From the NCBI RefSeq assembly GCF_000003855.2, contig NW_003101682.1, forward strand, positions 125,178 through 189,177: a stretch of DNA of 64,000 nt. The letters run 5' to 3'. Source of the stretch: Blastomyces gilchristii SLH14081. Lineage: Eukaryota > Ascomycota > Eurotiomycetes > Onygenales > Ajellomycetaceae. Position numbers and translations under genes: made by a program. The stretch's first letter is position 1. Each line of letters starts with the position of its first letter. Of the stretch, positions 45,419 through 59,274 are shown one piece after another. The notes below the pieces were generated by a model. That model saw nothing but the letters and a program-made list of their open reading frames with translations. It ran no database searches and was not told where the DNA came from.

Positions 45419-45603
45419 GTGATTCAGAAGAATGTACAATTACTAGATAATAACACAGCTACTTCTGAACATGCTTATAAATGTGAAGAGGTCATAGCAG
45501 CCACTAATTAATTTAGTATAATGTATATAAGAAGCCGGCGTATGCCTGTAATCGTACGCTGGCTCAAGCAACCTTTAAATCATATCACAACCTTTGAATC
45601 ACA
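45419..45603 (+). repeat. Type-3 LTR of K2 (3' LTR)
   Basis: Starts TGTGATTCAGAAG after a purine tract and ends CCTTTGAATCACA, with TGTG/CACA termini. It is 185 bp because the last 19 bp are tandemly duplicated; other copies are 167 bp. CpG is lost at the inner start and kept toward the outer end (GCCGGCG, CGTACGC). Confidence 0.82.
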
Positions 45604-45955
45604 CTCAGTAAGTGTGAGACTGATACATCTGAGAATAAGATCTGTGAAATCTTTTCACAGTTGACATCAGAGACCTTTCAATATTGAAAGAATTAAGAGA
45701 TAATAATCTCTGAAGATATAAATAAGAGAATGTCTGTGAGAGAAGATTTTTTCACAGAGTTTATAAGATGCTGTAAATGAAGATCAGTGATCTTCTTCTT
45801 CAAGAAGTTATTACTTATATAGAGAAGATATAATACTTATAATCAAGAGATATTAATAATTATCAAATTCTTTAAGATCTGATAATATTATCTTCAGAGT
45901 AGCAAGTACTCAGTACAAGTTCTCACTGATTATACAAATCTATGTTACTTCTTGA
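45604..45955 (+). pseudogene. Chromovirus G2, segment 1 (RNase H)
   Basis: A plus-strand frame from about 45700 to 45955 reads as Gypsy RNase H (YNTYNQEILIIIKFF, then VLTDYTNLCYFL). It continues in the same frame at 59665 once element K and one TTGA copy are removed. Its upstream RT is replaced by the K2 LTR at its left border. Confidence 0.8.
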
Positions 45956-46122
45956 TGTGGTTCGGAAGAACGTATGACCGCCGGATAATAACGCGGCCGC
46001 TTCCGAACTTGCTTACGAATGTAAAGGGGCCATAGCGGCCATCAATTAATTTAGTATACAGTATATAAGAAGCCGGTATATGTCTGTAATTGTACACTGA
46101 CTCAAGCAACCTTTGAATCACA
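45956..46122 (+). repeat. Element K 5' LTR
   Basis: TGTGGTTCGGAAGAACG...CTTTGAATCACA. The outer left part is rich in CpG (GACCGCCGG, AACGCGGCCGC); the inner right part has lost it (GTACACTGACTC against TACGCTGGCTC in the 3' LTR). Confidence 0.9.
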
Positions 46123-48030
46123 TCTGATAGCATGTCTAAAAACTGATGAGAAGTGCAGGCTTCTCCAGAGTATGATAATTTCATCTATGAAGTGATTTAT
46201 AGTTATTATGCCAGTGTGATTCTAGAACATCTCAAAAGATAGTGTATGAAGAGTGATGAGTGAAAGAGTATTCAATTGATACTGCTTCACTTGTTAAGAA
46301 AAAACTTCATACTCAGACAAATGCCACATATGTGAATGAATAAGATGTGAGAAAAGAAATGAGAGTAGTGAACTAGATTCAAAGAAGATCACTCTTCACT
46401 GAGAGAAATAAAAGAGAGAAGTGATTATCACCGGAGTTGTATAATAATAACAGAAATCATATAATGATATAGTAATATAATAATATAGTGATATAATAAT
46501 ATAGCAATATAATAATATAGTAATATAATAATAGAGATTGTATAATCAATGAGAAACTACTGAAATAAATATCTTCTCTAGTCAATATAAACAACACTCT
46601 TCTCTGCTACCTGAACTGAAAGGTATGCAGAACCTCTCAGAGAGTTTACTTGAAGCAGTAAGAAAAGCAGCTGAGACTGTCAAATCAGAATTAAAGCTCT
46701 GTATATATATGAGAATTCTAAATGAAATTGAGGTCTTGTGTACACAGTGACAGACTGAGACAGAAGTCAAATAATAATTGACATTCACTGTGAATCAAGT
46801 ATTCACTATGAAGAGCTTCACTGACATAATTATCACTATTAATAAGAATAGAGAAAATCAGGTCTTAGATCTGCAGTGAGAGATTGAATATTTATATAGA
46901 TAGATAACTATACTAAATCTGAAGATCTCATCACAATCATTTATAATCTCTTTAGAAGTATACACATCATCAGAGACTGCTGCACAGAATGAGAATCTAA
47001 GTATGAAATATATTAAGTCAGAAGATCTGCTGAAGTTATTAAGCTTTAATAATGACTGAAAAAATAATGCTGCAATCAGCTGACTAAGTCAGATACAATT
47101 ATATTATTAAATTGAATACAAACTTATAGATAGATAGTTAACAGAATTTTAACAAGTCTTAAGATCTGCTACATTTCTATACAGAAAAGCAAAGTCATTA
47201 TAAATAACTAATAAAAAGATAAATCTCACAGATCTGAAGTGATATTCATTCTTATAAATATGAAATGAGTTTTTCAAATGAATCTTACATGACTTTGAGA
47301 AAATAGATATATAAGATAAGTATTATAAATACTTCACTGAGTGTAAATAAGTAAGTAATCTTATATTATACTTCACACACTTCAGTTTATACTATCTTAT
47401 ATTAAATGAAGAGCTTTTAATATCTTTCTATTTACAGATCTTCATTCATGATCTTATACCTGAGTTGAGAGTGAAATGAAAATGCTTAATCTTATAATCA
47501 GACACAGTGAAAGAAGTGTATAACATTCTCATTATATGAGAATAAATGAGTTAATTATAACAGAAAATACTGCAATCAAGTATATCTCAGTGAAGAACAG
47601 ATAATCAGACTTCTATAACATAAGTCACACACTCAGATGTGATAAATCTAGATCTGAATACTATCACTAAAGTGCTGAATTCTCTGCAAAAGAGATTCTC
47701 TGAGTGAAAATCTTGATATTATAAGCATTGAGCTTGCTTCAACTGTGAATGTTAAAATCATAATATAAAAGATTGCACACAGTGTGTACAGTCAAGAGAA
47801 GTAAGAGAGTTAAAAAACTAGTAGAATCAGTAAGCTTGAAGACACTCACTGATATTCTATGAAAAGTCTTCAAAGTGAAAGAGATGTCTGTGTTAGAAGA
47901 TTCTCTGAATTCTGTGAATATCAAGAGAAAGCAGGCTTCTGACTGAGATGTAAGTAAGAATGAAGCAGACACTCATCTCAATACCTTAAGACCTGAAATA
48001 TTAATATATAAGAAGCACTTGAGTAAGAAT
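46123..48030 (+). pseudogene. Element K leader and gag remnant with CCHC knuckle
   Basis: The leader runs to about 46560 and includes a 16-bp tandem repeat. The gag frame then continues with many stops. A zinc knuckle of C-x2-C-x4-H-x4-C form is readable at 47734-47775 (CFNCE...KDC), which binds packaged RNA in retroelement gag. The capsid region is about 46900-47500. The gag start is not certain. Confidence 0.72.
46467..46530 (+). repeat. 16-bp tandem repeat in element K leader
   Basis: Four copies of ATATAGTAATATAATA, with single substitutions at the G/A/C positions, followed by a partial unit. Confidence 0.8.
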
Positions 48031-50985
48031 TAAGAGATGACTGTAAAAGTGTTAGCAGACACAGAAGCTTCTATACAATATATTAATAATTATATAATTC
48101 AAAGACTAAAAGAGATCTGCTGAGTGAAGAATCTCTGATATATAAGATTATCTGATAACTGATATTTGATATCATCTACAAGAGTAAGAGTTTTCTTATA
48201 CTTCAGAGAATAATCTTGTTATATTTGAGCATGAGAGCTGCAGAATATGAAATATAATCTTATTCTTAAACTCAATTGATTTTAAAGATTCAATCTGCAG
48301 ATTCAATGATGTACATGTCATATACAGTTAACTGATAGAAAGAAAATAGTTCATACAATTTTATCAACTGATATAAGAAGAACATTTCACATCTCTGATA
48401 TAGAAGAATTAAATCTGCTTACACATTAACAAGTAAAGAGAATGATTTATAAGACCTTCTCTGAAAGTATTCTGTATATTATACAGAACTCAGAAGTGAA
48501 GAAAACTAAGATAAAGAATATATAGAAGAATAAGTATATGAAGAAGCTTCTGAAGAAGTATGAAAAGATCTTCTGAACAGATCTTTCACTGAAATTGCTG
48601 CTGAAATGAGAATTCATACATAAGATTAACACAGAGGACATGAAACCAGTTAATCAGAATGCATACTCTCTGTCACAAATGCACTTTGAAGAACAGAAGT
48701 ATCAGATCACAGACCTTCTAGAACATAGTCTTATATAACTCTTATTAAGTGCATGAGACTTTCCAGTTCTATTTATGAAAAAGATAAGTGAGAAGTGACA
48801 GATATGTATTAATTATCAAACACTTAATAAGCTTATAATCAAGAATGAATATTCACTATCACAGATTTAATAACAGTTGAATATGATTGAAAATGTCTGA
48901 TATCTATCAAAGATTGATCTTCTCTCAGAATACTGACAGATCTGTGTAGACAAACTATCAGTTCTGTGAACTGCATTTAATATATAATAAAGAAAGTTCA
49001 AATTTCTGATAATATTATTCAGTCTGATAAATATGCCTGTCATCTTTCAAATGATGATGAATATGATTCTTTATAAACAAAATAAAACCTCATATTTTAT
49101 ATATCTCAATGACATTCTAGTCTTTTCAAACTTATATAATGAACATCTGAAGTATCTTAATAAAGTGCTTATAACTCTGACAGAGTATAAGCTCTATATC
49201 AAATCAACAAAGTATGTGTTTAAAATGAAAGAGTTGAAGTTTATAGAATATGTAGTGAGTGATGACTGTATATATCTCATTCTGAAGAAATTGAATATCA
49301 TAGTAAATTAGTCACAGCTGAGAAATGTATATTATATACAACAGTTTCTTGAGTTGATCTCATATTATCATAGATTCATCAAGGATTTCACATGAATATC
49401 TGTATCACTCTCAAATCTCTTAAGAGAAATGAATACAAATTTGTGAAAGAAGAAGTTGCATTCAATCATCTGAAATACTGTGTACAAAGAGGCTTTTCTC
49501 ACACTGAGAGAATATGTAATAATATTCTCAGTGCTTATTCAATCAGATCATGATAAACCTTTCTATATCAAGACAGATATATCTGAATGAGCTATCAGAG
49601 ATACTCTTCTACAGATGAGTAAGAATGACAAGCTGCATTTGATGATGTACAATGATAGAAAACTATCAGATGCTGAGCTTAAATACAATGATCTCTCACT
49701 TGAAGAATAACAAGATGTTAGATGATAAGTATCTTATGAAAGTAGTAGAAGAGATGCTTCTGAACTTCAAGCTGAGGAAATTGAAAAATGATATTATGCT
49801 TTACTATAATCTAGAATATGCAGAAACTCTCTATCTAGAATATTCATTTAGATGTGACTTAATGACTTACATGCACAAAGGAATTCAGTCACTTAGAAAG
49901 CTCTGAACTTATAAGTGTACTTAAATCAAGAGTATACTGATCAAGCATGACTGAGAACATTCAGACATACACTCACAAGTGCCTGAATTGCCAGATCATG
50001 AAAGAATCTAAGAAAGAGTTTGAATATAAGAAAGTGCAATATCAGATAAAGTGTATAATACAACTGTTTAAATAATGAGAGATGAACCTCATAGACATAT
50101 TACTGCAAACATCAAATGAAAATCAATGAATAATCACTGCTATTGATTATACTACTGACTGGTCAGTTATGAAAGCAGTTTCAGAGACAATAGAGAAGAT
50201 GATGATGAAGTTTCTACATGATAAGATCTATATCAACTATGAAATACTATATGAGATTCTAACTGATAATGATGCAAATCTTGTAAGAGAAGTAGTGAGA
50301 CATTTCATGAGCCAGTTACAGACAAGATATCATAGAACAATGCTATATCATCCGCGGATAAATAGAAAGATGAAATGCTTGAATGACATCTTAAGTAATA
50401 TGCTGATGAAATATCTAGTGAGCAAGTCTATAAGACTATAAGATGAATATCTCAGACAGGCACTATTAGTCACACAGATTCAACAGCATGCAGTCTTTAA
50501 GTGTTCATCATTCTATCTGTTGTATAAATTGCATTCATACATTCTGAAGAATGCTTTAGAAAAGATGGAGAAGAAAACAGCAGTTATGAATACAACAGTT
50601 ACAGACATAACAGTTGTGAATGCAGCAGAAACAGCAGTTGCAGATACAGCAGTTGTGAACACAGAACCAAGATTGAAGAAGATCAGCCATGCACATGCAA
50701 AAGTTAATAAATTACTTCTGAACTGAGCAATTCAATTGAAAAGAATATGAGACTCACTAGTTAAGAAATCAAGTCTTAAGATAAGAATGTAAGTTCTTAT
50801 ATACAATGAGAGTTCTGAGAAGTTTCAATCTAGATAATTTAAGTTATATAAAATACTCAAATCACATTCTCTGAGAACATATGCATTGAAAGAATCAGAG
50901 AGATGAGTCTTACACAACTTAATAAATAATTCATGTCTTATGAAAGCAAAGATACAAGATCTGAGTGAATTATAATTATTCACAG
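48031..50985 (+). pseudogene. Element K pol remnant: PR, RT, RNase H, integrase
   Basis: Protease active site at about 48055 reads ADTEAS (G lost). RT is about 48640-49320, open at 49033-49311, with the box reading YLND at 49102-49113. RNase H is about 49540-49900. An H2C2 zinc finger near 49870-50010 ends KCLNCQ. The integrase core is in the open piece 50169-50441 (LTDNDANLV, then a TRYHRTMLYHP segment). The integrase C-terminus at about 50510-50985 includes a repeat-like TAV/NTA-rich insertion and KFQSRWFKLYKILK. It looks like a non-chromodomain fungal Gypsy lineage. The RT active site is dead by a CpG change. Confidence 0.85.
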
Positions 50986-52753
50986 CACTATCATCAGTGT
51001 TGAAAAAGAAGAGACTTATAATTGAAAAGTCTCACAAAGTAAGAGAAATCATAGATGCTTATAAATCAGATAATCTCACTTATTTCAATCTTTTCACAAT
51101 TATAAGAAAAGAATGAGAAGAAATGAAGAAATCAGATAAATATCACACTTCAATAAGTGATGAGACTGTAGTCAGTCATATAATAACACACTGCAGATAG
51201 TGAGTATAACACAGTAAAGAGTAGTTTCAAAGCAGCAGACTTGCATATGAGTTAGATTGCAGAAGAAAAAGAAATTCAGAGTTGAATTTAACTGTTTACA
51301 TTAGTTCAATCACAGAGATAACAGAGAATGAATCATCTGAAACATCTGTAAACATGTGAGATCAAGCCATCTCAACTTCTGAAGATTCTCAGAGATTGAA
51401 TGAGATTAGTTTCAATGAGCTGTTCACTGTAGTGATCTGAGTGAGTGAAGAGAGACAGTATAATACATGAGACAGAATTACAAAAGATGAAAGCTGCTGA
51501 ATCTAGTCACTGAACACTGTATCATATAGAGGTCATATAAGAGTAGTGACTAGCAGACAAAGAAAACGTGTAAGAAAAGAAAAGAAATAATGAATTGATT
51601 ATCAACTGTAAGAGTCAGCTGTAAAAGACAAATGTTATCATACACACTTCATTCATTTTCATATGCCACATGTTTAATCTATTTTCAACATCAAAAATAA
51701 AGAAAATCTCAAAACTTGAGATCTGCAAGAGATTTGAGAGCTGCAAGCTACTCTTGTAATAACACTGTACATGTCTCTGATTCCTCTACTGCTCTGTGTA
51801 CAACATTAATGTCATTTATCACAAGATTGACTGAAATGCCAATATAGAAATGTGTATATATATATGTAGAAAAATTGAAGAAGAGCGTGGAACCTGCAGA
51901 ACCAGAAGCCAGGACAGAGAGAGTAGAGACAGAAGAAATGAAAGAAGAAGAAGATGCAGAACTGAATGAATGACAGCAGAAACTACTCAGAACTGAACAC
52001 TTATAACTTAGTATGTGCACAACCTTCTCTGCAGAGAAGGAAGAGAAAGTGATAGAAGAAGTTTAAGAGTGAGAGAAGATAGTCTCAGTGATGTTATTAT
52101 CTTTAATTAGAATGATCTCTGACACTGAAGCAACTAAGAATCATTATTAATGTATAAAAAAACTGTAAAATCAGGAATGAGAACAGTTACTGAATGAACA
52201 CTCACTGGCCTTAGAGTTGTACATACAATTACAACACACATGAGGCTTCTCAAAAAGAGAGAGAGAGACACAGAGAAATACAGGAAGCAGAACACAGTAT
52301 ATGAATAGCTCATTTTCATGATAATATCTCAGACAAGGTGTATGAGTCTCACACCTGCAGATGTAAAAGAGTATGATATCTGTGTTTCTATTTCTGAAAA
52401 CACATATATTCTTTGCCTGCATTATAAAGTTAAATGATAAACATCAGAGAATAGACTGATATAGATTGATTATTCTGAAGATATTCATTAGAGCAGATGT
52501 ATCTGTAATATTGAATTTAACAGTTGTAAAGAGTTTCTTAGTATCTGTGAATATCATGACTTCATGCATAATAAAACTCATAACAATTTTCTCTAAGAAC
52601 AGAAAAATCAGCATCAGAAAGAGAAGATGAAAAAAGAAAAGACTTACAATCTTAACACTGTTGAGAGAGAGAGTAATTCTTCAGTACAAATGAATAATTA
52701 TCTTATTATAAATATTTAAAATGAATGTAATAATCAGTGTCTGTGACTGAGCT
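50986..52753 (+). other. Element K post-pol region
   Basis: No sense-strand domain found. Minus-strand serine-rich frames exist at 51748-52020 and 52134-52319 but are unconfirmed. A short island near 51885-51925 (AGAGCGTGGAACC; CCAGGACAGAG) is less mutated than its surroundings. The part from 52211 on is shared with K2. Confidence 0.45.
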
Positions 52754-53218
52754 TTAGATAGTCATGTTGTATACAGTCTTTATACAATAAATTATTCTAG
52801 AGATCAGTAAGAAGAGCAGAAGTATATACACTGAAAAATATAATTCATTAAGTCTACACAACATCTTCTTGAAATGAGGAGAGCTGATAATGAAAGCAGA
52901 GGCAGCAGAATCAGAAAGAGCAGAGATAGCAGAAGTAAGAGAATCAGTCACAGAGACAGAGATAGTAAGAGTGAGAGAATCAGACACAGAAGCAGGTATA
53001 GAAGATTGAGAGAGAGTGACAGAGAAAGAAACAGAGAAGGCAGAGAGAGATATGAGAGATCTGATTATACATGATATAAGCAATTTCTTCATTATCATGT
53101 TCTTCAAGTTCTCAATCAATAATTCAACATTGAGATCACAATCATTAGCAGACATAGATCTGTCAATATATGAATATTCTATATAAATCAAAACAAAAAT
53201 ATCAGCGTCTGCAGCCAT
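52754..53218 (-). CDS. Antisense ORF in the type-3 3' region (copy in K), unknown function
   Basis: 154 codons starting MAADADIFVLI. It shares the N-terminal block and the C-terminal FKKMLCRLNE block with the ORF at 44414-44899, with a serine/threonine-rich middle of different length. No signal peptide or catalytic motif is evident. The opposite strand carries an arginine/serine-rich frame (52874-53074), the complementary reading of the serine-rich segment. Length differences between copies fall in the repeat-like middle and preserve frame. Confidence 0.4.
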   Translation of the reverse strand: MAADADIFVLIYIEYSYIDRSMSANDCDLNVELLIENLKNMIMKKLLISCIIRSLISLSAFSVSFSVTLSQSSIPASVSDSLTLTISVSVTDSLTSAISALSDSAASAFIISSPHFKKMLCRLNELYFSVYILLLFLLISRIIYCIKTVYNMTI

Positions 53219-53746
53219 GTAAAAAAATCAGAAAAACATAATTAGATACTACTGAAGAAAAGAGAGTCAGAGATGTATAAGAAGATAAAGAAGATGTGTC
53301 ATTCATAATAGTATATTCTGATGATTGTTAGAAGATAAACAAGTTCTGATCATATTTCACAACATGTTACACTTACTGCTAATAAACTGCCTGATATGAG
53401 TACTATGAGAATGCTTGTTATAAGAACAGAGAGTCATTATCAGAAGCATGTATAATGTAATAGATGAATAACAGATAGAAGATATTAAACAGAAGAAGAA
53501 GCAGAAATCTTGAATGAAATGATAATATTCAATGATGATGATAATGAAGAAGATGATTGAAGAATGAGAAAAGTTAGTGAATGAGTGATATAATATAGTG
53601 AAAGTTTCTTTGTGAGAGTGTATATAGAATGCTAGCTGAATCAGAGATAGATCACATAATTGTGAACACTAGTGACACACTAATCTGCATGAAGCTAGAA
53701 TGTATATCATGATTATATGAGTATGACTGAATCTGGTGAGAGAGAA
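53219..53746 (+). other. Element K 3' region ending in a polypurine tract
   Basis: Collinear with K2 44900-45418. It ends with CTGGTGAGAGAGAA at 53733-53746, a purine tract directly before the 3' LTR, as in K2. No gene seen. Confidence 0.6.
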
Positions 53747-53859
53747 TGTGATTTGAAAGAATGTATGACTGCTGAATAATAACACAGCCACTTCTGAACT
53801 TGCTTACAAATGTAAAGGAGCTATAGCGGCCACCAATTAATTTAGCGTACAGTATATAA
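53747..53859 (+). repeat. Element K 3' LTR, left part
   Basis: First 113 bp of the LTR, with the CpG-depleted inner start TGTGATTTGAAAG. It is interrupted after TATAA (53855-53859) by element I and continues at 59611-59664. Confidence 0.9.
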
Positions 53860-54190
53860 TGTGGCGGGCTGCGCCCGATCAATCATATAGACTATTCCAT
53901 TACACTTCATAGATTCTTCCATTCCCGATCACCGATCCGCGGCCGCTATGAACGCGCGTAGTGTACACTCCGATTCTCAGTCATTTCTGATCACTGATTC
54001 TCAGCTGCTACAAACGCGTGTATATTCTTCCACTCTGAAGCTTCATCATGTACATCATCACATACATGTATAAATATTCATCTTGATCACTGATTCTCAC
54101 ACTTTCTCTTTCTCTTCTTCTTTAACATTTTTATCTTTGTTATATAAGACCTATATATTATACTGATCTAATCAGTGTAGGCCTCTTACA
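53860..54190 (+). repeat. Element I 5' LTR
   Basis: 331 bp. The outer start TGTGGCGGGCTGCGCCCGAT and the block near 53930-53960 keep CpG; the inner end CTAATCAGTGTAGGCCTC has lost it. Confidence 0.93.
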
Positions 54191-55625
54191 CTATAAAAAT
54201 GTTCATCATCTTCTCATTAGAAACAATTATTCATTGAGAGATATTTAAATGTATAATAACATGTAAGAAATAGAGAAACAGTTAAACAGTTAAGCAGACA
54301 CTGAGTTCTTAAATAGAAGCTTACTCATCAGTCACTCTGACCCTGTAATAAGATCTTATAAGAGAATATCAGTGAAAGACCTGAGAGTTCTGACACTCAG
54401 ATATATAAGAATACAATTACACTTCTTCAGATTTCACAGATATTATATATTCAATAATTGATATAATCATATTTAACAATAATATGAAACTCTTGAACAT
54501 GAGTATAGACATGATATCACAGTGACTCTGAGTAATATTGAAATTATAACAGCAACAGATAGCAGATATGCATATAACTCAACAACTTTAATATAAAAAG
54601 ATTCAATGATTAACTCATGTAATTTCAACATCTACAGAATTAAATACAAAAGTGCTGAAAGAATGCTTAAATACTCTTATATACTTCAATACTTCTGATC
54701 TCACTCTCTACTCATTATAAAGAATGAAAATGCTCATGAAACTGAGTATAGATGAAGATGCTATCAGTTCACTAATTAATCAAGATTGATATATCAATGA
54801 ACAATTGAAAGATTATATGAAATAGAAATTTCACTTATAGATAAAAGTATGTAAATCAGTATTATAAACACCTGATAATATTATGAAATATCTTAATATT
54901 CTGTTCTGAGACACTGTTATGTAATAGAAAGTATTAGATTGATTACAGAGTATCTGACAGAGAAACACTTCTCTTATAACATTTATTTCTGACTTCAACA
55001 TCAAGATTCTAGAAGCAGATAATTAATCTTGAGAGAATTGAATGAAGATTAACATGCTTAAGAAGATATTGACTTTTGAACTCTTACAGACTCTTGTAAG
55101 TGTAGATAAAGACCAGACTTATAAAGACTTCTACACACAGTTTCAGACATTGAATGACTGTCTTATCAAGCTTAAGAGTATATAGAACAGTGATAGAAGA
55201 CATTACATCTCAGTTACTTATATATCTGCACTGAAGAACAATAATGATGCAGATGTCATGAACTGAATAGATTCAAATATCTATATATAAGCAAGAGTTT
55301 CTGCTGTTCAAACAGACTTTCAAGTCTCTGAGATTACTTCTGAAGAAGTTGCTGATCAATGTCAATATGAAGTATACATCAACTATAACTGATCAGAACA
55401 CATTACTTTCAACTGTCAATCAATCTATATATCTTCATACTTGAGAGAAAGATCAGTGTCTTCTTATTTAAAGAATAAATCAGCATCTGTCTGCATCAAT
55501 CATGTTATATTAGAGAAAGATTCAGAGAATAACTATGAGAATATCTCAGTGAAACAGAGAAAAGATTAGCTTCTATTCAAATTTATAAACAGAAGCTTGA
55601 AGAGATCAGATGATAATAATTTGAA
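54191..55625 (+). pseudogene. Element I leader and gag remnant
   Basis: The leader extends to about 54480. The gag frame follows, collinear with A 18206-17090, with the TYKDF-like block near 55115 and a decayed zinc-knuckle region near 55370-55420. Stops are abundant and no open segment is long. Confidence 0.7.
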
Positions 55626-58600
55626 GAGAAGATAATAATAAATGCAATTCTTGTATCTACTGTGATTGATAACATGTATAATATAAAAGTCATGATAGAC
55701 AGCAGTCTATGCTACTATATAATGATAAAATCTTCAGTTATAAGATATCATAATCTTCAGTGTATCTCTCTATCAAAATCTCAACTTCTCACAGAATTTG
55801 ATGATTTAAAAGACATTTGTATCTGTTACATGATAAAGCTAATCATAGATGTGAGAGAACATCAGTGTAAAGATGTCTATATATATAAAGTTAATAATCT
55901 TGATTATAATCTTATATTAGAACTTGTCTGACTATCTGAACAAGATATCTTATTAAATGCTTAAAACAGAAGCTTGATATTTTCTAACAATGATAGAGTT
56001 TATAAAGATAATATTCCCAAGATCATGAATCTGACACAGATCTCTGTCAACATATATAAAATACTCTGAAAAAGAAGTCATTATCAAAATCACTGACAGA
56101 GTTACTGATAAGTTCACTGATAGTAGAATTATATATCAATCTATTTCATCAGTCTGATCAATATTAAAAAGACTCTAGAAAAGTTATTCTGTGTTATAAT
56201 AACAGATTCTCATACAAAACTCTCTTAATAATATTATGAATATCTAGATATCTTCTGATGAGATAATATTATAAATATATCTCTCTTATAAGATTCTCAA
56301 GTGAATCATAGTATCAAGTTAGAGAAAAAGAATGATAAGAACTCTGAACTGTTATAAGACTCTCTTTATAACATGTTCTGAGATGAACTTCTTCTTCTTT
56401 AAAAGACACTCAATGATCTATTGAATAAAGAATTCATATATATTAGTAACTCTTTCACTGCAGCCTCTATTCTCTTTATAAAGAAATCAGATGAAGAACT
56501 TCAATTCTGTATGAACTACTGAGATCTGAACAGATTGACAAAGAAAGATTAATATTCTTTATCTCTTATCAATGAAACTCTAGCTCACATTGAATAAGCT
56601 TAATAATTTATAAAACTAGATATTATCACTGTATTTCATAAAATCTGTATCACTGAAGAAGATGAATAACTTACAGTATTTTAAATATATTATAATCTCT
56701 TTAAATGAATAGTTACACTCTTTGAACTGATTAATACTCTCAGTACATTTCAGAAGTATATTAATTAAGTACTTCAGAATTTCCTTGATAAGTTTGTATC
56801 TATATATCTCAATGATACTCTCATCTTCACTGATGAATTCAGAAAAGAACATCAAGAATATATACAAAGAGTATTATAACAATTATAAGAAGCAGAACTA
56901 ATCAATAGATATTGATAAGTATGACTTTAAAGTCAGAAGTATTAAATATCTAGGTTTTATTATAGAAGCTGATAAGAGAATTTAAATAAATCCTGAGAAA
57001 GTCTTCATCATTCTTGAATGAGAAGCTTTATATACTGTGAAAGATGTATGAAGCTTCATTGAATTTGCTAACTTCTATCAACAATTTATATGAAACTTCT
57101 CAGATATTATGAGATCATTTACAGAACTTATTAAGAAGAACTCAGTATTTCAGTGATCAGTAGATGCTAAAGCTGCATTTATACAGATGAAGAAGATGTT
57201 CATTAACATCTCTCTACTAATGATATTTAACTCTGACTGTGAAATAGTTGTTAAAGCTGATTTCTCTGACTATATTACAGAAGAAGCTATATTACAATAT
57301 AATAATAAAGATATCTTATAATCATGTGTTTTCATATTTAAGAAACTGAGTCTCACTGAATGCAATTATGAGATCTATGATAAGAAACTTCTTATAATTA
57401 TACACTATTTAGAAGAATGAGACTCTGAACTCTGAAGTATCTCTGAATTTGAAATAGTTATAGATTATAAGAATCTCAAATACTTCATAACTATCTATAA
57501 ACTTATTAAATGATAGATACAATAATCTGAGTTCTTAAGCTGCTTTCATTTCACAATACACTACTATCTCAGCAGCCAGAACTCAATGATAGATACTCTC
57601 TCATGATAAGAGTAAGATATGCCTTTCAATGTAACAGACACTTATTAAATGAACTGAGAATATTAACTTCTAGATTCAAAGATATTAGTTAATTAAGATA
57701 AAACAACTCATGACATTATACACACTTCTCTGATTAGAATACTTTCTCTTCAAATCATCTCTAATACTGATATCTTGACTTCTTCTGAATCTATACTAAA
57801 TGAATTATAACATGCAATAGTTCAAACTGATAAACTTCTTCAAACACTCACTGAAGCAGTATATTAAGAAGCATTCTGATTTCTCTCAGAACTATGTATA
57901 AGAACTGATATCTCAGAATATTTAATCAATAATAATAATACTCTATAATTCTATAAATAACACTGAGTCTCTCACTCTGAACTCTTATACACTCAGATAA
58001 TACAAGAGATGCATGATTTGTATATAATCAGTTATTCAGACTGTAAATAACTGTATAGAATGATCTTCTGAGAGTTTTACTGATCTGAGATATTAAACAG
58101 TATCAGATACTTTATCTGAAACTGTAATCACTGTTCTTCTATTATCTTATAAAAGAACTGTAGAAAAGATCTATTGAAATCACTCAATGTCTCTGATAGA
58201 ATCTGATGAGATGTAGTAATTAACTTTACTATTAATCTATCTGAGAGTAAGAATTGTAGAAACATTCTGATCATTGTGAATTAATTAAGTAAAGATATAA
58301 TATTGAAATCTTGTAATAAGATAAATACTGAACAAGTTACTGAAGCTTTTCTACAGAGTCTGTTCTATTAAATGTATGAATTACTGAGATTCATAGTATC
58401 AGATTAAGACTGTTAATTCATGAGCACTCTCTGAATAAGAATCTGTTAAGTTCTCAAGATTATACACTGTCTGTTAACTGTCTATCACTCTGAGACTAAT
58501 AATGTATTAGAATGAATAATTCAGACTGTAAAGAATTATCTTTATAAGTTCTATAATCACTTATAAGATAATTGCTATGATTTTCTTCTACATACAGAGA

Positions 58601-59230
58601 TTACTATTAACAGTCAAGATGCTATTTTAACAGATATAAGCCTGTTCTTTTTTACACACAGATATCACATGAAAGTGTTAAATCTTCTAGAGATTACACA
58701 GTTCATATTGAATCTCTGCAGTTCAATTCAGATCACTGATAATATAATAATAAAGCTCTGAGATATCTGCAACTGAGCAGAGATCTTCATGACAATTATG
58801 AAATAAGATTAAGAAGATTAAATCAATATCTGATGAGATTCTGCAGAGCAGTATAAGATAGAAGATCTTGTATGATTGAATCTTAAGAATATATGAATCA
58901 CACATTCATCTCATATACTAGACTACTGTCATATCAGATATAAAGTGATAGAAGTTCTAGATAGTCATAACTACTGTCTTAACACATTATCAGAGATTTA
59001 TAATGTATTTCATACAAGCTTGCTCTGCTGCACTATCATCAATCTATTCTCTTCTTAGCTGACTTCTGACTGACAGTCACCAGACATTATAGAAGAAGAT
59101 AATAAGCTTGAGTAAGAGATTGAAGATATTCTCAATAAGAGATTCTACAGCTGCAGCTGACAATATCTTGTAAAATGAGTCAGTTATAATCAACTGATCT
59201 GAACTCTGAGTTCTGTGTTATCTGAAACAG
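55626..59230 (+). pseudogene. Element I pol remnant: PR, RT, RNase H, integrase, chromodomain
   Basis: Protease sits in the open segment 55662-55931 (IDSSLCYY in the active-site region). RT is about 56380-57060 with the box reading YLND at 56805-56816. RNase H is about 57180-57620, the integrase zinc region and core about 57950-58990, and a chromodomain about 59070-59200. It is collinear with A. It has more TAA stops than the other copies, so it appears the most mutated type-1 element here. Confidence 0.85.
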
Positions 59231-59274
59231 CAGTTCTTGACTGATGAGAACTACTTCTGAAAAGAAGAGACTAA

